A stretch of DNA of 56,424 bases from Acidobacteriota bacterium (GTDB lineage: Bacteria > Acidobacteriota > Terriglobia > Terriglobales > Acidobacteriaceae). Numbering within the stretch: position 1 is the first letter of the stretch; every line of letters starts with the position of its first letter. The stretch is taken from NCBI GenBank assembly GCA_021793595.1, contig JAJYSL010000009.1:1-56424 (forward strand), read 5' to 3'. Positions 29,237-38,205 of this stretch are shown here, piece by piece. The notes beneath the pieces were generated by a model. It saw only the letters and a program-made list of their open reading frames with translations. It was not told the origin of the DNA and did not search any database. The position numbers were made by a program, and so were the translations under genes.

Positions 29237-29965
29237 TTACTTTTTCAGTGTAGGCCGTACCAGCACTTCGCTGATGAAGGATTCATCTGCCTGGGTAACC
29301 AATAAGGCAACTATCTTCGCGATATCTTCGGGCGCAATCGCGCCCAAGGCAGACTTATGACTGGATTGTCCGGAGCCGAATTCCGTGCGTACGGTTCCCG
29401 GAGCCACTAACGATACCCGCACCTGGAATTGCCGCAGCTCCTCCGCAGCAGACACCATCATGCCATTCAATCCCCATTTTGTGGCCGCGTAGGCGGCCCC
29501 GTTTGGTACAGGATTCTTGCTGGCCAGGGAAGATATGTTGATGATGTGTCCTCGCCTGGCCGCAATCATCGCGGGTGCGAATGCGCGCAGCATCAGGTAC
29601 GGCGCCTTCAGATTCACTGCGACCTGCTGTTCCCAGACGTCGGGCGGAGTTTCGTGCAGCGGGCCCTGCAACCATCCCACGCCCGCGTTGTTGACGAGAA
29701 TGTCGCAACGCGAGTGTGTTTGCAACACAAGCCGGGCGAAGGCCTCGATCTGTTCCGGCTGCGTCAAATCGCAGGCATCGGATTCGGCATGGCCGCCGGC
29801 AGCGTTGATCTCCGCAACAATCTTGTTCAGATGATCCACGTCTCGCGCCGTTAGGACAACATGGGCTCCCAGCCAAGCCAGCTTGCGCGCGATGGCGGCA
29901 CCAATGCCGCGGCTGGCTCCAGTGACGATTGCGATCTGGCCGGTAAGCGGAGCGGGCTGATTCAC
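29237..29965 (-). CDS. Short-chain dehydrogenase/reductase
   Basis: 242 residues of the classical SDR family. It has the nucleotide-binding TGASRGIG, the structural NNAGVGW, the catalytic serine region INISSLASKN and the active-site YAATKWG (YxxxK). NADP(H) preference is likely from the TARD at the end of strand 2. The substrate cannot be told from sequence; a FabG-like ketoreductase or unrelated carbonyl reductase are both possible. The start is GTG with GGGAGA at 8 nt. It lies 221 bp upstream of smc on the same strand; that gap contains one perfect DnaA-box 9-mer, which may be chance. Confidence 0.9.
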   Translation of the reverse strand: MNQPAPLTGQIAIVTGASRGIGAAIARKLAWLGAHVVLTARDVDHLNKIVAEINAAGGHAESDACDLTQPEQIEAFARLVLQTHSRCDILVNNAGVGWLQGPLHETPPDVWEQQVAVNLKAPYLMLRAFAPAMIAARRGHIINISSLASKNPVPNGAAYAATKWGLNGMMVSAAEELRQFQVRVSLVAPGTVRTEFGSGQSSHKSALGAIAPEDIAKIVALLVTQADESFISEVLVRPTLKK

Positions 29966-30026
29966 GATTTCGATCTCCCTTGCATGACTTCGATGCGAGG
30001 CTGCACAGTCCCCTTTGCTTCAACGT

Positions 30027-30101
30027 TCAACCCAAAATCTTTTTCACCAGCCATAGCGCCGCCAGCAGCATCAGAAACATTCCGAGTACCATCATTCGCA
30101 C
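30027..30101 (-). CDS. Possible 24-residue single-helix membrane microprotein
   Basis: A tiny frame reads VRMMVLGMFLMLLAALWLVKKILG and stops; it starts at a GTG (or the ATG at 30095). It has a hydrophobic core of about 15 residues ending in a KK anchor, a shape typical of small membrane proteins. It lies 61 bp upstream of the SDR start on the same strand. No good Shine-Dalgarno is visible and a longer frame overlaps it. The call rests on composition only. Confidence 0.3.
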   Translation of the reverse strand: MRMMVLGMFLMLLAALWLVKKILG

Positions 30102-30199
30102 GTCGCCGAGTTTTTCTGGCCAATTTCATGCCGCTAAGACCTCTGACTGCATCGTACATAGCGGAATGCTATTGCGTCAGAAGTACACTGGGTGGAATA

Positions 30200-30231
30200 C
30201 TGACACGAACCGGAATATCCGGCCTTATAAT
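30200..30231 (+). promoter_or_regulatory. Candidate promoter for the secreted TPR gene
   Basis: A perfect TATAAT lies at 30226-30231, with CTGACA (5 of 6 match to the -35 consensus) at 30200-30205. The spacing is 20 bp, longer than ideal. It would give a leader of about 155 nt before the TPR gene. The rest of the 234-bp gap shows no strong hairpin. Confidence 0.35.
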
Positions 30232-30393
30232 CCTGCTAACCACACAAATGCGGCACCGTCTGTTCAGTCAAAGCCATTCGTTACGATGTCTCCGATTGTT
30301 GCTGCCGGAGTCTGCCGCTGGTGCGACGCTGGCAGAGATGCGCGCGGCAAATTTTATATTCCCAATGAAACACTCGTTCGCGAGGAGTGATAG

Positions 30394-31689
30394 ATGAAGA
30401 AAAAGTTTTTGTACGTCACGGTGCTGGCGCTGGCCGGTATCGCCATGAGTGCCGCTCCCATGATGCAGGCGCAAAGTGCAGGGTCAGGCACGATCACCAT
30501 TAAGGATCCTGCGGAATACAATGCCTATAATGCTGCGATCAGTCAGCCGACGCCCCAGGCGAAGGCATCGGCGATCGAGGGATTTCTACAGCAGTATCCC
30601 AACAGCGTTGTCAAAAAGCAGGTGCTGGAAATCCTGATGGATGCCTACACTCAGACGGGCAACACGGATAAGGCTCTGGGTGCGGCGCGGCAGGTGCTCC
30701 AGATCGATCCGACGGACCTACGTGCCTTGGCCCTGGGCGCCTATGTCTTAAAGGCGCAGGCTGGTCAGAAGACGAATCCCGCGGAAGCTCAACCGTTGCT
30801 GGACGAGGCGGCGAAGTACGCCCAGACAGGATTGTCCGCCACGGCGCCTGCGGGTGCGGATGCGGCTAACTTCGACAGGATAAAGGCGGCGGTGGCGCCG
30901 TTATTCGAGGGCGCAATCGCAAACGACGCTCTTGAGAAGAAGGATTACGATACCGCGATCAAGAATTTCCAGGAGGAATTGAAAGCCATGCCCGCGACGC
31001 AGCAGATCGCCGGCCCTGGAATTGAAGATACCTACCTGCTGGGAACGGCCTACGTCCAGAAGACGCCACAGGATCTAGTGAACGCAATCTGGTATCTTTC
31101 CCGAGCTGCTGCCTATGCTCCAGAGCCCTTCAAGGATGAGATTCAGAAGGCAGCCCAGTATTGGTACAAGAAGTACCACGGTGGCATGGATGGATTCGAT
31201 CAGGTCCAGGCCCAGGCAAAGGCATCTCTGAATCCGCCTGCCGGCTTTACCATTACGCCCGCGCCGCCGCCGCCGTCTCCGCAGGAACTGGCCCACAACG
31301 CGGTTACATCCACGCCCGATCTGAAAACCATGGCGCTGACGGACAAGGAATTTGTTCTTGCCAACGGCACTCCGGATGATGCCAGCAAAGTCTGGGACAC
31401 CATGAAGGGCTTGACAACCAAGGTGCCTGGAAAAGTGATCTCGGCTACGCCGGACTCTGTCCAAGTCGCCGTTTCCGACGATGCGCAGCAGTCGAATAAG
31501 GCAGACTTCACCATCAATATGAAGACCCCGCTGAAAACGCCGCCCGCCATCGGTTCCATGGTCAACTACATCGCAACCTTTGACTCGTACACGCAGACTC
31601 CGCCTATGATCATCATGAAGGACGGGGAAGCGCCTGCGACCACCAAGCCGCGACCAACTCATCGCACGACTCACCACCACACTCACTAA
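30394..31689 (+). CDS. Secreted TPR-repeat protein of unknown function
   Basis: 431 residues. A signal peptide (FLYVTVLALAGIAMSAAPMMQAQ) is followed by TPR-like helices over about 45-270, with units around PNSVVKKQVLEILMDAYTQTGNTDKAL and KKDYDTAIKNFQEELKAM. A proline-rich linker (PAPPPPSPQ) leads to a smaller C-terminal domain (VPGKVISATPDSVQVAVSDD) and a histidine-rich tail. AGGAG lies 8 nt before the ATG. Its role is probably protein-protein interaction in the periplasm. A strong hairpin terminator follows. The family is typical of acidobacterial genomes but no specific function is assigned. Confidence 0.85.
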   Translation: MKKKFLYVTVLALAGIAMSAAPMMQAQSAGSGTITIKDPAEYNAYNAAISQPTPQAKASAIEGFLQQYPNSVVKKQVLEILMDAYTQTGNTDKALGAARQVLQIDPTDLRALALGAYVLKAQAGQKTNPAEAQPLLDEAAKYAQTGLSATAPAGADAANFDRIKAAVAPLFEGAIANDALEKKDYDTAIKNFQEELKAMPATQQIAGPGIEDTYLLGTAYVQKTPQDLVNAIWYLSRAAAYAPEPFKDEIQKAAQYWYKKYHGGMDGFDQVQAQAKASLNPPAGFTITPAPPPPSPQELAHNAVTSTPDLKTMALTDKEFVLANGTPDDASKVWDTMKGLTTKVPGKVISATPDSVQVAVSDDAQQSNKADFTINMKTPLKTPPAIGSMVNYIATFDSYTQTPPMIIMKDGEAPATTKPRPTHRTTHHHTH

Positions 31690-31704
31690 TTGCTGTTGCA
31701 CGCA

Positions 31705-31742
31705 AACAAGGCCGGGCATCCATCTGGATGCCCGGCCTTGTT
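31705..31742. terminator. Bidirectional terminator hairpin between convergent genes
   Basis: A 17-bp perfect stem (AACAAGGCCGGGCATCC paired with its complement) closes a 4-nt loop ATCT. It sits between the secreted TPR gene (+) and the YmdB-like gene (-), 15 bp after one stop and 18 bp after the other. The AA/TT ends give only a short U-rich tail in each direction. It should terminate both transcripts. Confidence 0.85.
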
Positions 31743-31760
31743 GTTCGCAATCGTATTGCG

Positions 31761-32558
31761 TTATTCGCCGAGCATGAAATGTCGGATTGACAGCGCTCGT
31801 CCCGTTGTCGCATCGCACTCAATTAAAGCCGCGCACATCTTTGGGTTCTTCTTGGCCGCATCGAATTTTGCCGGCATGCCGCGCAGGAATCGGTCCAGTA
31901 CCTGTTCTACCTCCACTCCGATCACACTGTCATACGATCCGCTCATGCCAACGTCGGTTTGAAATGCCGTTCCGCCGGGAAGAATGCGCGCATCTGCAGT
32001 GGGTACATGAGTGTGGGTTCCCAGCACGGCGGTCACTCGGCCATCGAGATACCAGCCCATCGCGACTTTTTCCGACGTAGCTTCAGCGTGAAAATCCACC
32101 AGGATCACTTTGGCCTGCAACTTTTCGAGGATGGCATCGGCAGCGCGAAAAGGATCGTCGCTTGCTGCCATAAAGGTTCGGCCCTGCAGGTTGATGACGG
32201 CGTATGCCGTGCCATTGGGCAACTTGCCCTCGTAAACGCCGTAGCCCGGCACTCCGGGGACATAGTTGGCAGGCCGTAGCAGGCGGCGCGGGCGTTCGTG
32301 GCTGTCCGCAGGAACCGACTGCATCCAATCGATGATCTCGCGCTTATCCCAGATGTGGTTGCCCGTGGTCAGGACGTGCGCGCCCCAGTTGAACATCTCC
32401 TCCGCAATGTTGGGCGTGACTCCAAAGCCGCCTGCGGCGTTTTCTGCATTGATCACCACCAGGTCGACTGCATGAGTCTCGAGCAGGTGGCCCAGATGTG
32501 CATGGACAATTCTGCGTCCGGCACCACCAAAAATATCTCCAACGAAAAGTATCTTCAA
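31761..32558 (-). CDS. YmdB-family metallophosphoesterase
   Basis: 265 residues from a TTG (LKILFVGDIFGGAGRR). It belongs to the YmdB/calcineurin-like family, which hydrolyses cyclic nucleotides in studied members. Metal-ligand motifs are VGDIFGGAGR, VINAENAAGG, TTGNHIWDK, DFHAEATSEK and GTHTHVPTAD. B. subtilis YmdB affects the motility/biofilm decision, but the role here is unknown. A 12-bp palindrome AGCGAATTCGCT (32560-32571) lies between the GGAG and the TTG. It diverges from the Rrf2 gene. Confidence 0.92.
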   Translation of the reverse strand: MKILFVGDIFGGAGRRIVHAHLGHLLETHAVDLVVINAENAAGGFGVTPNIAEEMFNWGAHVLTTGNHIWDKREIIDWMQSVPADSHERPRRLLRPANYVPGVPGYGVYEGKLPNGTAYAVINLQGRTFMAASDDPFRAADAILEKLQAKVILVDFHAEATSEKVAMGWYLDGRVTAVLGTHTHVPTADARILPGGTAFQTDVGMSGSYDSVIGVEVEQVLDRFLRGMPAKFDAAKKNPKMCAALIECDATTGRALSIRHFMLGE

Positions 32559-32675
32559 TAGCGAATTCGCTCCAGTCTAAAACCTTGATGGTAGCACTGA
32601 TCGAAGAGAGCCTGGCCTACAGGACATGCGCCAATCTCTCTGCTCGAGGGTTGAGTCGAGTCAACATTGAGGATC

Positions 32676-32684
32676 TGTGATAAT
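32676..32684 (+). promoter_or_regulatory. Candidate extended -10 of the Rrf2 gene (near-leaderless transcript)
   Basis: TGTGATAAT matches an extended -10 (TGn plus GATAAT). Its end is 9 nt before the ATG of the Rrf2 gene, so the transcript would begin a few bases before or at the start codon. No Shine-Dalgarno is visible, which agrees. No good -35 was found. Confidence 0.4.
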
Positions 32685-32693
32685 TTTGGGCAC

Positions 32694-33173
32694 ATGGCAG
32701 CCAATCTGCGATTTTCGACAGCTATCGAAGCGCTCGCGTTGATGGCGACAGAGCCGGAGAAATTCCACACATCGCACGCACTCGCAACCGCACTGGCGAC
32801 GAACCCAGTCGTGATTCGCCGGCTGCTTTCCGCGCTGAGCCGGGCTGGCCTGGTCACAAGCGCGAAAGGTCCTTCGGGCGGAACGCATCTGGCGAAGAGT
32901 GCCAAGCAGATCACATTGCGGGATATTTATCGTGCGCTCGATGCCGGGGAGCTGCTGCATCAGGCCGCACACGATTCCGAGGACACGAAAGACTTGAAGA
33001 AGGCCATGCGCACCGTTTTTCGCAAGGCGCAGAAATGTCTTGAAGAAGAATTGGATTCGACAACGTTGAATCAGCTGCTGAAGAAGTCTGGCAAGAAAGC
33101 GGCCAAGTATGCCGCGGACTCCACCCCTGAACAGCCTGAGTCCGCTACCCCGGAACTAGTGGACGCCAACTAG
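32694..33173 (+). CDS. Rrf2-family transcriptional regulator
   Basis: 159 residues from ATG 32694 ([18 protein letters not shown]); the frame opens nine codons earlier at a TTG. The winged helix ([28 protein letters not shown], then [24 protein letters not shown]) is typical of Rrf2. Only one cysteine is present, in the dimerisation helix ([10 protein letters not shown]), so the three-cysteine Fe-S site of IscR is absent. It therefore is not an IscR-type cluster sensor. It overlaps the 3' end of ispG by 18 bp on the opposite strand. Confidence 0.9.
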   Translation: MAANLRFSTAIEALALMATEPEKFHTSHALATALATNPVVIRRLLSALSRAGLVTSAKGPSGGTHLAKSAKQITLRDIYRALDAGELLHQAAHDSEDTKDLKKAMRTVFRKAQKCLEEELDSTTLNQLLKKSGKKAAKYAADSTPEQPESATPELVDAN

Positions 33174-34403
33174 ATCTTTGGACTTCGCCGATCCGTAGCG
33201 ATTTACCACGTATTCCTCCAGAATTCTTGTGAACTCCTGCACGATGTGATCGCCGCGCAGCGTCAGCAGCAGGCGTCCGTCCACATACACCGGGGCGACC
33301 GGATCTTCAAACGTACCCGGCAGGGAGATGCCGATGTTGGCGTGCTTCGATTCTCCCGGGCCGTTCACCACGCATCCCATCACGGCAAGCTTTAATTCCT
33401 CCACGCCTGGATATTTCTGGCGCCAGATCGGCATCGACTCGCGCAGATGGCCTTGGATCTGCTGCGCCAGCTCCTGAAAGAAGGTGCTGGTGGTTCGTCC
33501 GCAGCCAGGGCACGCCGTCACTTGCGGCGTAAAGCTGCGAATGCCCAGCGATTGCAGAATCTGTTGCGCGGTCAAAACTTCTTCTGTACGGTCGCCGTTC
33601 GGTTTCGGAGTCAAGCTCACGCGGATTGTATCGCCAATACCAGCCAGCAGCAGGGGTGTCAGCCCGGCCGTCGAGGCGACAATACCCTTCATTCCCATGC
33701 CGGCTTCGGTCAGTCCCAAGTGCAGCGCGTAATCGCAGCGACTGGCCAGCATGCGATAGACATCGATCAGGTCATGCACTCCGCTGACCTTGGCGCTCAA
33801 AATGATCTGGTCATGCCGCAAGCCGTAGCGTTCCGCCATCTCCGCGGAATCGAGAGCGCTGCGCACCATGGCTTCCATCGTCACATCGCGAGCGTCTTGC
33901 GGATTTGGGGACTTCGCATTTTCATCCATCATGCGCGTCAACAGCGCCTGGTCAAGCGAACCCCAATTCACGCCAATGCGTACCGGTTTTTGATTCTCCA
34001 CAGCGCATTCGATCATGGTGCGGAAGTTATCATCATCCTTGCGCCCGATGGAGCAGTTTCCGGGATTAATGCGATACTTTGCCAAAGCGCGCGCGCACGC
34101 CGGATATTTCTTCAGCAGCAGATGTCCGTTGTAATGGAAATCGCCCACAATCGGCACATGCACGTTCTGTTGCGCCAACTCCTCGACAATGGCAGGAACC
34201 GATTTGGCCGCTGCGTCGTTGTTGACCGTGACCCGGACAATCTCTGACCCGGCGCGATGCAGCGCGGCAACCTGCTGGACGGTCGAAGAGACGTCGGCGG
34301 TATCGGTGTTGGTCATCGACTGCACCACAACGGGTGCATCCGAACCGACCCGAACCTTGCCAATCAGGACTGTAGGTGTCTTTCTGCGAATGATTTCTGG
34401 CAT
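33156..34403 (-). CDS. ispG: (E)-4-hydroxy-3-methylbut-2-enyl-diphosphate synthase
   Basis: 415 residues from ATG 34403 ([17 protein letters not shown]), with GGA at 8 nt; a TTG four codons upstream is the alternative. It makes HMBPP from MEcPP in the MEP isoprenoid pathway, using a [4Fe-4S] cluster. A TIM-barrel domain ([12 protein letters not shown] ... [12 protein letters not shown]) is followed by the cluster cysteines in ACPGCGRTT and GCVVNGPGE. The usual bacterial two-domain form. Its stop lies inside the convergent Rrf2 gene. Confidence 0.96.
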   Translation of the reverse strand: MPEIIRRKTPTVLIGKVRVGSDAPVVVQSMTNTDTADVSSTVQQVAALHRAGSEIVRVTVNNDAAAKSVPAIVEELAQQNVHVPIVGDFHYNGHLLLKKYPACARALAKYRINPGNCSIGRKDDDNFRTMIECAVENQKPVRIGVNWGSLDQALLTRMMDENAKSPNPQDARDVTMEAMVRSALDSAEMAERYGLRHDQIILSAKVSGVHDLIDVYRMLASRCDYALHLGLTEAGMGMKGIVASTAGLTPLLLAGIGDTIRVSLTPKPNGDRTEEVLTAQQILQSLGIRSFTPQVTACPGCGRTTSTFFQELAQQIQGHLRESMPIWRQKYPGVEELKLAVMGCVVNGPGESKHANIGISLPGTFEDPVAPVYVDGRLLLTLRGDHIVQEFTRILEEYVVNRYGSAKSKDLVGVH

Positions 34404-34650
34404 AGAGCGTTCCAACCGTATTTTATCATTCTAGTGGTGTGGCTTGGCTGCCACAGGACTTGCCGATCCGTAACTCGCCAGAGTCCCAAACGTGTTTGTT
34501 CGTCATGGACAAGGAGCCGCGGATCGCCGTGGACCGGGCTGGGCTGAGCCGCCCGGCATTGCAGATGGAGTCGTTTCCTGTTAGGTTTACGAGGGTCAGG
34601 GTCATTCGGAACATACGCCCTTTAGAACAGACGAAACGAGTGTGTCTGCA

Positions 34651-35211
34651 ATGAAGCCATCGCCCATGAAAAAGAAAACGACTACGATGCCTCGCATACT
34701 TGCCGGAAAAACCGATGCCATTGCCGACCCGGCGCGCAAGCAGCGGATTCAGCACTATGAGAATGCAGTCCGTTTGATGCGCGAAGGAAAATACGAAAAG
34801 GCCAAAGCCGCCCTGGAGGCTTTGCTTTCCACCGATGCCGGCGACCTGATAGATCGCGCTCGCGTTCACCTGACTGCCTGCGAGCGCCAGATGAAGAAAA
34901 ACTCCGTCTCCTTTCATAGTCCTGAGGAACAATACGACTATGCCATCTCGCTGCTGAATACCGGCTTTTACGAAGATGCACGTGAACAGTTTGAAGCTAT
35001 CCTGAAGCAACATCCCACGGCGGACTATGCTCACTATGGTCTGGCCGTGATGCATTGCCTGACAGGTCGCGCCGAGGATTGCTTGGAGCAATTGGCTCGC
35101 GCGATCGAATTGAATCCGCAGAATCGCATTCAGGCTCGTCTCGACTCGGATTTTCAGGAGATCACGGACGATCCCCGATTTACTGAGCTTCTTTACCCGG
35201 AAATTCTTTGA
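34651..35211 (+). CDS. TPR-repeat protein of unknown function
   Basis: 186 residues from ATG 34651; a GTG three codons upstream is equally possible and no strong Shine-Dalgarno is seen. A short basic N-terminus precedes TPR helices: RKQRIQHYENAVRLMREGKYEKAKAAL, EEQYDYAISLLNTGFYEDAREQF and a third unit. It ends with the pattern FTELLYPEI, seen in other TPR proteins where it closes the array. No signal peptide, so cytoplasmic. It precedes the YvcK-like gene by 63 bp and may be co-transcribed. Confidence 0.8.
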   Translation: MKPSPMKKKTTTMPRILAGKTDAIADPARKQRIQHYENAVRLMREGKYEKAKAALEALLSTDAGDLIDRARVHLTACERQMKKNSVSFHSPEEQYDYAISLLNTGFYEDAREQFEAILKQHPTADYAHYGLAVMHCLTGRAEDCLEQLARAIELNPQNRIQARLDSDFQEITDDPRFTELLYPEIL

Positions 35212-35274
35212 GCGCTGTTGCAGTCGCGGCTCGATCCGTGATCCGCGGGCGCTCGAACGAGCAAGTTGACCAAC

Positions 35275-36360
35275 ATGCATTCTGTTAGTTCTCCGCAACC
35301 GCGTCTTTCCGCTTCAAAACAGTCTGCGTCACCCGAGTTGTCTACTGAGGCCATGCTGCGCGTGGCGGCGATCGGCGGTGGCACGGGTCTGTCTACGCTA
35401 TTGCGAGGCTTGAAGCGACATACGCAATCTCCATCGCACACCGCCGTTTCGACCGACATAGCTTCCGAGACACCAGCGACGATTTCGGACCTTGCCGCGA
35501 TTGTTACGGTCACCGATGATGGCGGCTCTAGCGGTCGCCTGCGCAGGGACATGAATATGTTGCCGCCCGGGGATTTGCGCAATTGCATGGTGGCGCTTTC
35601 GGAAGATGAGCACCTGTTGTCTCGCCTGTTTCAGTACCGATTCGACAGCGGAGAAGGCTTGGAAGGTCACAGCTTCGGCAATCTTTTTCTCGCAGGACTG
35701 ACAGCGGTGACCGGCGATTTTGCTCTTGCTGTGAAAACCTCGTCGCAAATCCTTGCTACCCGCGGACATCTGTATCCCGCGACAAATTCCAACGTCACTC
35801 TGGCCGCGCGGATGGACGATGGATCGACGGTTCTGGGCGAGACCAAAATTACCGCCAGCAAGCGTCGCATCGTCCGGCTGATGTTGAAGCCAGAACGAGT
35901 GGCAGCGCTGCCAGAAGCAATCGAGGCGATCCTGGGTGCGGACCTGATTACGCTCGGTCCGGGTTCGCTCTACACCAGTTTGATTACAAATCTTCTGGTG
36001 GAAGGTATCGCCGAGTCGCTGGTGGCTGCCCACGGACTGCGGGTTTTTATCTGCAACCTGATGACGCAAGCGAATGAAAGCCTGCACCTGACGGCATCAC
36101 AGCACATTGAACGAATCTACGAGCACACCGGCGGAGCCATCTTCGACTACGCTTTGGTCAACGTAGCCCCAGTTCCCGAAGAAGCACGGCGTCGCTACGC
36201 CGCGGAAGGCGCTGAGCCGATTGTTGCCGATATCGAACAGATTGAGCGCCTGGGTGTTCGCTGCATTACCGGCGATTTTCTTCACGCTGAAGACGTCCTG
36301 CGCCATGACTATGAACGAGTTGCGGACGTTCTCCTCGAACTTGGCCTGAAACATCGGTAG
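35275..36360 (+). CDS. YvcK/CofD-like protein (gluconeogenesis factor family)
   Basis: 361 residues from ATG 35275. The family marks are VAAIGGGTGLSTLLRGLK, IVTVTDDGGSSGRLRRD, PPGDLRNCMVAL and GHSFGNLFLAGL. It resembles CofD phospholactate transferase but belongs to the YvcK group, which binds UDP-sugars and influences peptidoglycan and carbon metabolism in Gram-positive bacteria. No whiA or rapZ gene adjoins here, unlike in Firmicutes and Actinobacteria. The first 20 residues are Ser/Pro-rich and not conserved. Confidence 0.9.
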   Translation: MHSVSSPQPRLSASKQSASPELSTEAMLRVAAIGGGTGLSTLLRGLKRHTQSPSHTAVSTDIASETPATISDLAAIVTVTDDGGSSGRLRRDMNMLPPGDLRNCMVALSEDEHLLSRLFQYRFDSGEGLEGHSFGNLFLAGLTAVTGDFALAVKTSSQILATRGHLYPATNSNVTLAARMDDGSTVLGETKITASKRRIVRLMLKPERVAALPEAIEAILGADLITLGPGSLYTSLITNLLVEGIAESLVAAHGLRVFICNLMTQANESLHLTASQHIERIYEHTGGAIFDYALVNVAPVPEEARRRYAAEGAEPIVADIEQIERLGVRCITGDFLHAEDVLRHDYERVADVLLELGLKHR

Positions 36361-36452
36361 AGCTTCGAGTACATCCGGACCCACCTTTCTTTCCTTCAAT
36401 TCAAAAATATTTTTATTTTTCTCGCCTTTTTGCGTTCTCCCGAGCTCTGATT

Positions 36453-36464
36453 TGCGTATACGCA
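36453..36464. promoter_or_regulatory. Perfect 12-bp palindrome upstream of the sigma factor gene
   Basis: TGCGTATACGCA is a perfect dyad 33 bp before the TTG start of the ECF sigma gene, in an A/T-rich gap with several T-runs. It could be an operator. Perfect 12-mers arise by chance several times in a window this size, so the evidence is weak. Confidence 0.3.
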
Positions 36465-36496
36465 GGTACTGAGAAGTTCGGGGAGGGACGGATCCA

Positions 36497-37072
36497 TTGC
36501 AATCCGCGATCACAAACTCATCCGTGGCATCGATTTCGCCGTCGAGAGATGGGTTTCGTGACATTGTGGAGCGGCATCAATCCCGCGTCTACAGCATCGC
36601 GTTTCGCATTCTCGGCGATTGCGGCGCCGCGGAAGAAGTCGCGCAGGACGTCTTTCTTGCGCTGTATCGCAACCTCGACCGCCTGCAATCACAGGAGCAT
36701 TTGCTGGCCTGGTTGCGCCGGGTCACGGTTCATCGGGCGACAGACGCCTATCGCCGACGTGCCAGCCGGGTGGAGTTTGCGGCCGACGAATTTTGTGAGG
36801 AGTACATGCATTTGGACGGAGCCGGTACGGCGGTTTCAGCAGGCGCGTTCGAGTCGGCGGAGATGGCGACGAACATCGAGCAGATGGTGGCATCGCTTCC
36901 ATCGGCACAACGGGCAGTGCTGCTGCTGCGATACCAGGAGGACCTGATGCCAAGCGAAATATCCAAGCTGCTTTCGATGCCATTGGGAACCGTCAAGAGT
37001 CATCTGCAGCGCGCACTGAAACTGCTGCGAGCTAAAGCATCGCGGCAAGGAAAGGAGGTCGTCCATGGTTGA
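36497..37072 (+). CDS. ECF-type RNA polymerase sigma factor
   Basis: 191 residues from a TTG preceded by GGGGAGGGA. Region 2 (FRDIVERHQSRVYSIAFRILGD, EEVAQDVFLALYRNL, HLLAWLRRVTVHRATDAYRRR) and region 4 (LPSAQRAVLLLRYQEDLMPSEISKLLSMPLGTVKSHLQRAL) are both present. The next gene, a membrane protein of anti-sigma shape, overlaps its 3' end by 8 bp. Two DUF4252-type secreted proteins follow. The arrangement suggests an envelope-responsive sigma/anti-sigma unit. The linker between regions 2 and 4 is rather long. Confidence 0.93.
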   Translation: MQSAITNSSVASISPSRDGFRDIVERHQSRVYSIAFRILGDCGAAEEVAQDVFLALYRNLDRLQSQEHLLAWLRRVTVHRATDAYRRRASRVEFAADEFCEEYMHLDGAGTAVSAGAFESAEMATNIEQMVASLPSAQRAVLLLRYQEDLMPSEISKLLSMPLGTVKSHLQRALKLLRAKASRQGKEVVHG

Positions 37073-37466
37073 ATTTGGCAGGGAGCCGCACGACCCCGAG
37101 AAGGATGGATTTGACCCGGATTTGGAAGCAATCTTCGAACAGGAATTGCGCGCCAGCCTGCAGGCTCGGCCCGCGCCGGACGGCTTCGCGGATCGTGTGT
37201 TGGCCCGCGTCGATGCCTTACCGCAGCATGAACTGGCGTCTTGGCCCGTGCGGACGATTCGCAACCCGATAGTGCGCGGCGTCATTGCGGCGACGCTGCT
37301 GTTGTCGGTTGGCGTCGGCGGTTACTTGGAGCATCAGAGAGAACGCCAGATTGCCGGCGAACACGCACGTCAACAGGTATTGCTTGCGCTGAGAATTGCC
37401 AGCACTACATTGCAGGACGTTCGCAACAAGGTGGATGGCAGCGCAAGCCAGGAAGACACAAATTAA
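37065..37466 (+). CDS. Putative membrane-bound anti-sigma factor
   Basis: 133 residues. The N-terminal 70 residues are charged and probably cytoplasmic (DGFADRVLARVDAL). One membrane helix follows (about 71-88, GVIAATLLLSVGVGGYLEH), then a periplasmic part of about 45 residues (ARQQVLLALRIASTTLQDVRNKV). No zinc-binding HxxxCxxC motif is seen. The call rests on position, since it overlaps the sigma factor by 8 bp, and on topology. The short outside part may contact the secreted DUF4252 proteins encoded next. Confidence 0.75.
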   Translation: MVEFGREPHDPEKDGFDPDLEAIFEQELRASLQARPAPDGFADRVLARVDALPQHELASWPVRTIRNPIVRGVIAATLLLSVGVGGYLEHQRERQIAGEHARQQVLLALRIASTTLQDVRNKVDGSASQEDTN

Positions 37467-37477
37467 GGAGAAACAGT

Positions 37478-38062
37478 ATGACACGAATGATTCGATGGAT
37501 CGCGGCCTGCCGCACGGGTGCACTGGTTGCCTGCGGCTTGTTGCTTGCGTTGCCGGCTGTTGCCCAGGATGTCCAACCCAATTTTCCAGTTGAGCTCGAC
37601 AAGAAGCTGGCAGCGCGTGCCTCCGACGTGAATGAAGTGACGATGAACAAGACCATGCTCAAGTTTGCCAGTCAGTTCCTCGACTCAAAACATAAGGATG
37701 ACGCCCAGGCGCAGCGGCTGATTCAGAACCTGAATGCGATCTATGTTCGCAGTTATGAATTCTCCGAGTCGGGACAGTACACACCCAGCGATCTGAAAAC
37801 CATCCGTCAGCAATTCCTCGGACCCGATTGGAATCCAATGGTGAAAGTTCGCTCAAAGAAAGGCGAGGGCGACACCGATGTCTACGTCAAAATGGTCGGC
37901 AATGAGGTGAAGGGAATGTTCGTCCTGGATGCCGAGCCCAAGGAACTTGACATGGTGTACCTATCCGGCTCGATCCGCCCCGAGGATTTGAAGGAACTCA
38001 GCGGCAACTTCGGCGTACCCAAGCTCAATCTGCAGGAAAATTCGACCAAGGAGGCGAAATGA
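37478..38062 (+). CDS. Secreted DUF4252-type protein
   Basis: 194 residues from ATG 37478, chosen for AAGGAG at 7 nt; the same frame is open farther upstream inside the previous gene. A signal peptide (ALVACGLLLALPAVAQ) precedes a domain resembling DUF4252 (KLAARASDVNEVTMNKTMLKF, then DVYVKMVGNEVKGMFVLDAEPKELDMVYLSGSIRPEDL). Function is not known. It lies 11 bp after the anti-sigma candidate and overlaps the next gene by 4 bp (ATGA), so the four genes form one operon. DUF4252 assignment is from pattern memory. Confidence 0.8.
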   Translation: MTRMIRWIAACRTGALVACGLLLALPAVAQDVQPNFPVELDKKLAARASDVNEVTMNKTMLKFASQFLDSKHKDDAQAQRLIQNLNAIYVRSYEFSESGQYTPSDLKTIRQQFLGPDWNPMVKVRSKKGEGDTDVYVKMVGNEVKGMFVLDAEPKELDMVYLSGSIRPEDLKELSGNFGVPKLNLQENSTKEAK

Positions 38063-38205
38063 AAATCCACATGAATCGCTTCGTCCTGCTCTTGTTGGGT
38101 TCGATGCTGCTGGTTTCCACTGGATGTTCGGCCGCCGATCATGACTTCAACTCAGTCGTGTCCGCCGTGGAACAAAAGTACTCCGTCCATGCGCAGCGTA
38201 TTCCA

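Noticed and set aside
29962..30159. 65-codon leftward frame overlapping the SDR start by 4 bp
   Set aside because: The ATGA-like overlap is suggestive, but the sequence is low in hydrophobic residues and unrecognised, and the SDR has its own Shine-Dalgarno. The overlapping tiny hydrophobic frame looks better.
32560..32571. 12-bp palindrome AGCGAATTCGCT before the YmdB-like gene as an operator
   Set aside because: Single copy, and 12-bp palindromes occur by chance about a dozen times in 56 kb; kept only as a remark.
33447..34247. Rightward frame of 266 codons within ispG
   Set aside because: Antisense shadow; composition dominated by H, Q and R typical of mirrored coding sequence.
34439..34654. 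Rightward 71-codon frame in the ispG-TPR gap
   Set aside because: No Shine-Dalgarno, no recognisable pattern, overlaps the start of the TPR gene.
34426..35298. Leftward frame of 290 codons over the TPR gene
   Set aside because: Antisense to a TPR gene with plausible domain structure; its own sequence looks random.
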